From assembly GCF_023856365.1 (NCBI RefSeq), contig NC_064554.1, forward strand, positions 6,439,001 through 6,503,000: a stretch of 64,000 nucleotides of DNA, written 5' to 3'. A program made the position numbers and the translations under genes. The notes under the pieces are model-generated. The model was given only the letters and a program-made list of their open reading frames with translations. It made no database searches and was not told the origin of the DNA. Of this stretch, positions 63,930-64,000 are shown one piece after another. This DNA comes from Brienomyrus brachyistius. Lineage: Eukaryota > Chordata > Actinopteri > Osteoglossiformes > Mormyridae. The stretch's first letter is position 1; each line of letters starts with the position of its first letter.

Positions 63930-64000
63930 CTAAAAAAGGAATTTCTTTGTAGTTATAAGATAAAAAAAAAATCTCTTACTTAAATAAAGCTTTCATTTTA

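Overview
The window is a stretch of ray-finned fish (probably teleost) nuclear genome. It has compact intron-split genes with GT-AG splice sites and AATAAA poly(A) signals. Intergenic and intronic DNA is full of minisatellites, hAT and Tc1-type MITEs and tRNA-like SINEs. No bacterial operon, phage or CRISPR structure is present. Proteins were recognised by comparing exon translations with remembered vertebrate families; no database search was run. The gene set (mapk8ip3, nme3, mrps34, atp6v0c, amdhd2, jmjd8, antkmt, ift140) is a rearranged version of the human 16p13.3 neighbourhood. Layout: mapk8ip3 (JIP3; + strand, 246-15273, 5' exons missing) runs tail to tail into nme3 (- strand, 16969-20028). 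It is followed on the - strand by mrps34 (20534-21717, probably with a non-coding first exon near 23.5 kb) and atp6v0c (26068-29385). Divergent from atp6v0c, after 4.3 kb, lies amdhd2 (+, 33695-36408), which converges on jmjd8 (-, 39014 to about 42161). A region rich in mobile elements (42-51 kb) holds an unrecognised two-exon candidate gene (-, 45898-48141). It is followed by antkmt (+, 50996-52065) and the C-terminal three quarters of ift140 (-, 53832-63929, 5' end outside the window). For every complete gene except jmjd8 the exon phases close and the protein length matches the family: NME3 169 aa, MRPS34 218, ATP6V0C 153, AMDHD2 403, ANTKMT 218. The genes do not form one pathway. They serve axonal cargo and JNK scaffolding (JIP3), nucleotide balance (NME3), mitochondrial translation and nucleotide-carrier methylation (MRPS34, ANTKMT), lysosome acidification and amino-sugar recycling (ATP6V0C, AMDHD2), an ER-type JmjC protein (JMJD8) and retrograde ciliary transport (IFT140). 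The divergent atp6v0c and amdhd2 each carry a near-CLEAR (TFEB-type) E-box upstream, which hints at shared lysosomal control. The most unusual feature is the number of unrelated intronic minisatellites (33, 64, 32, 20, 54, 31, 41, 28 and 44 bp units), several ending at or including a 3' splice site. In mapk8ip3 a 54-bp array has copied the splice acceptor and start of an exon about 15 times, in frame. I found no convincing new multi-gene system; the best unexplained items are that array, the unrecognised gene at 45.9-48.1 kb and the frame conflict at the start of jmjd8.
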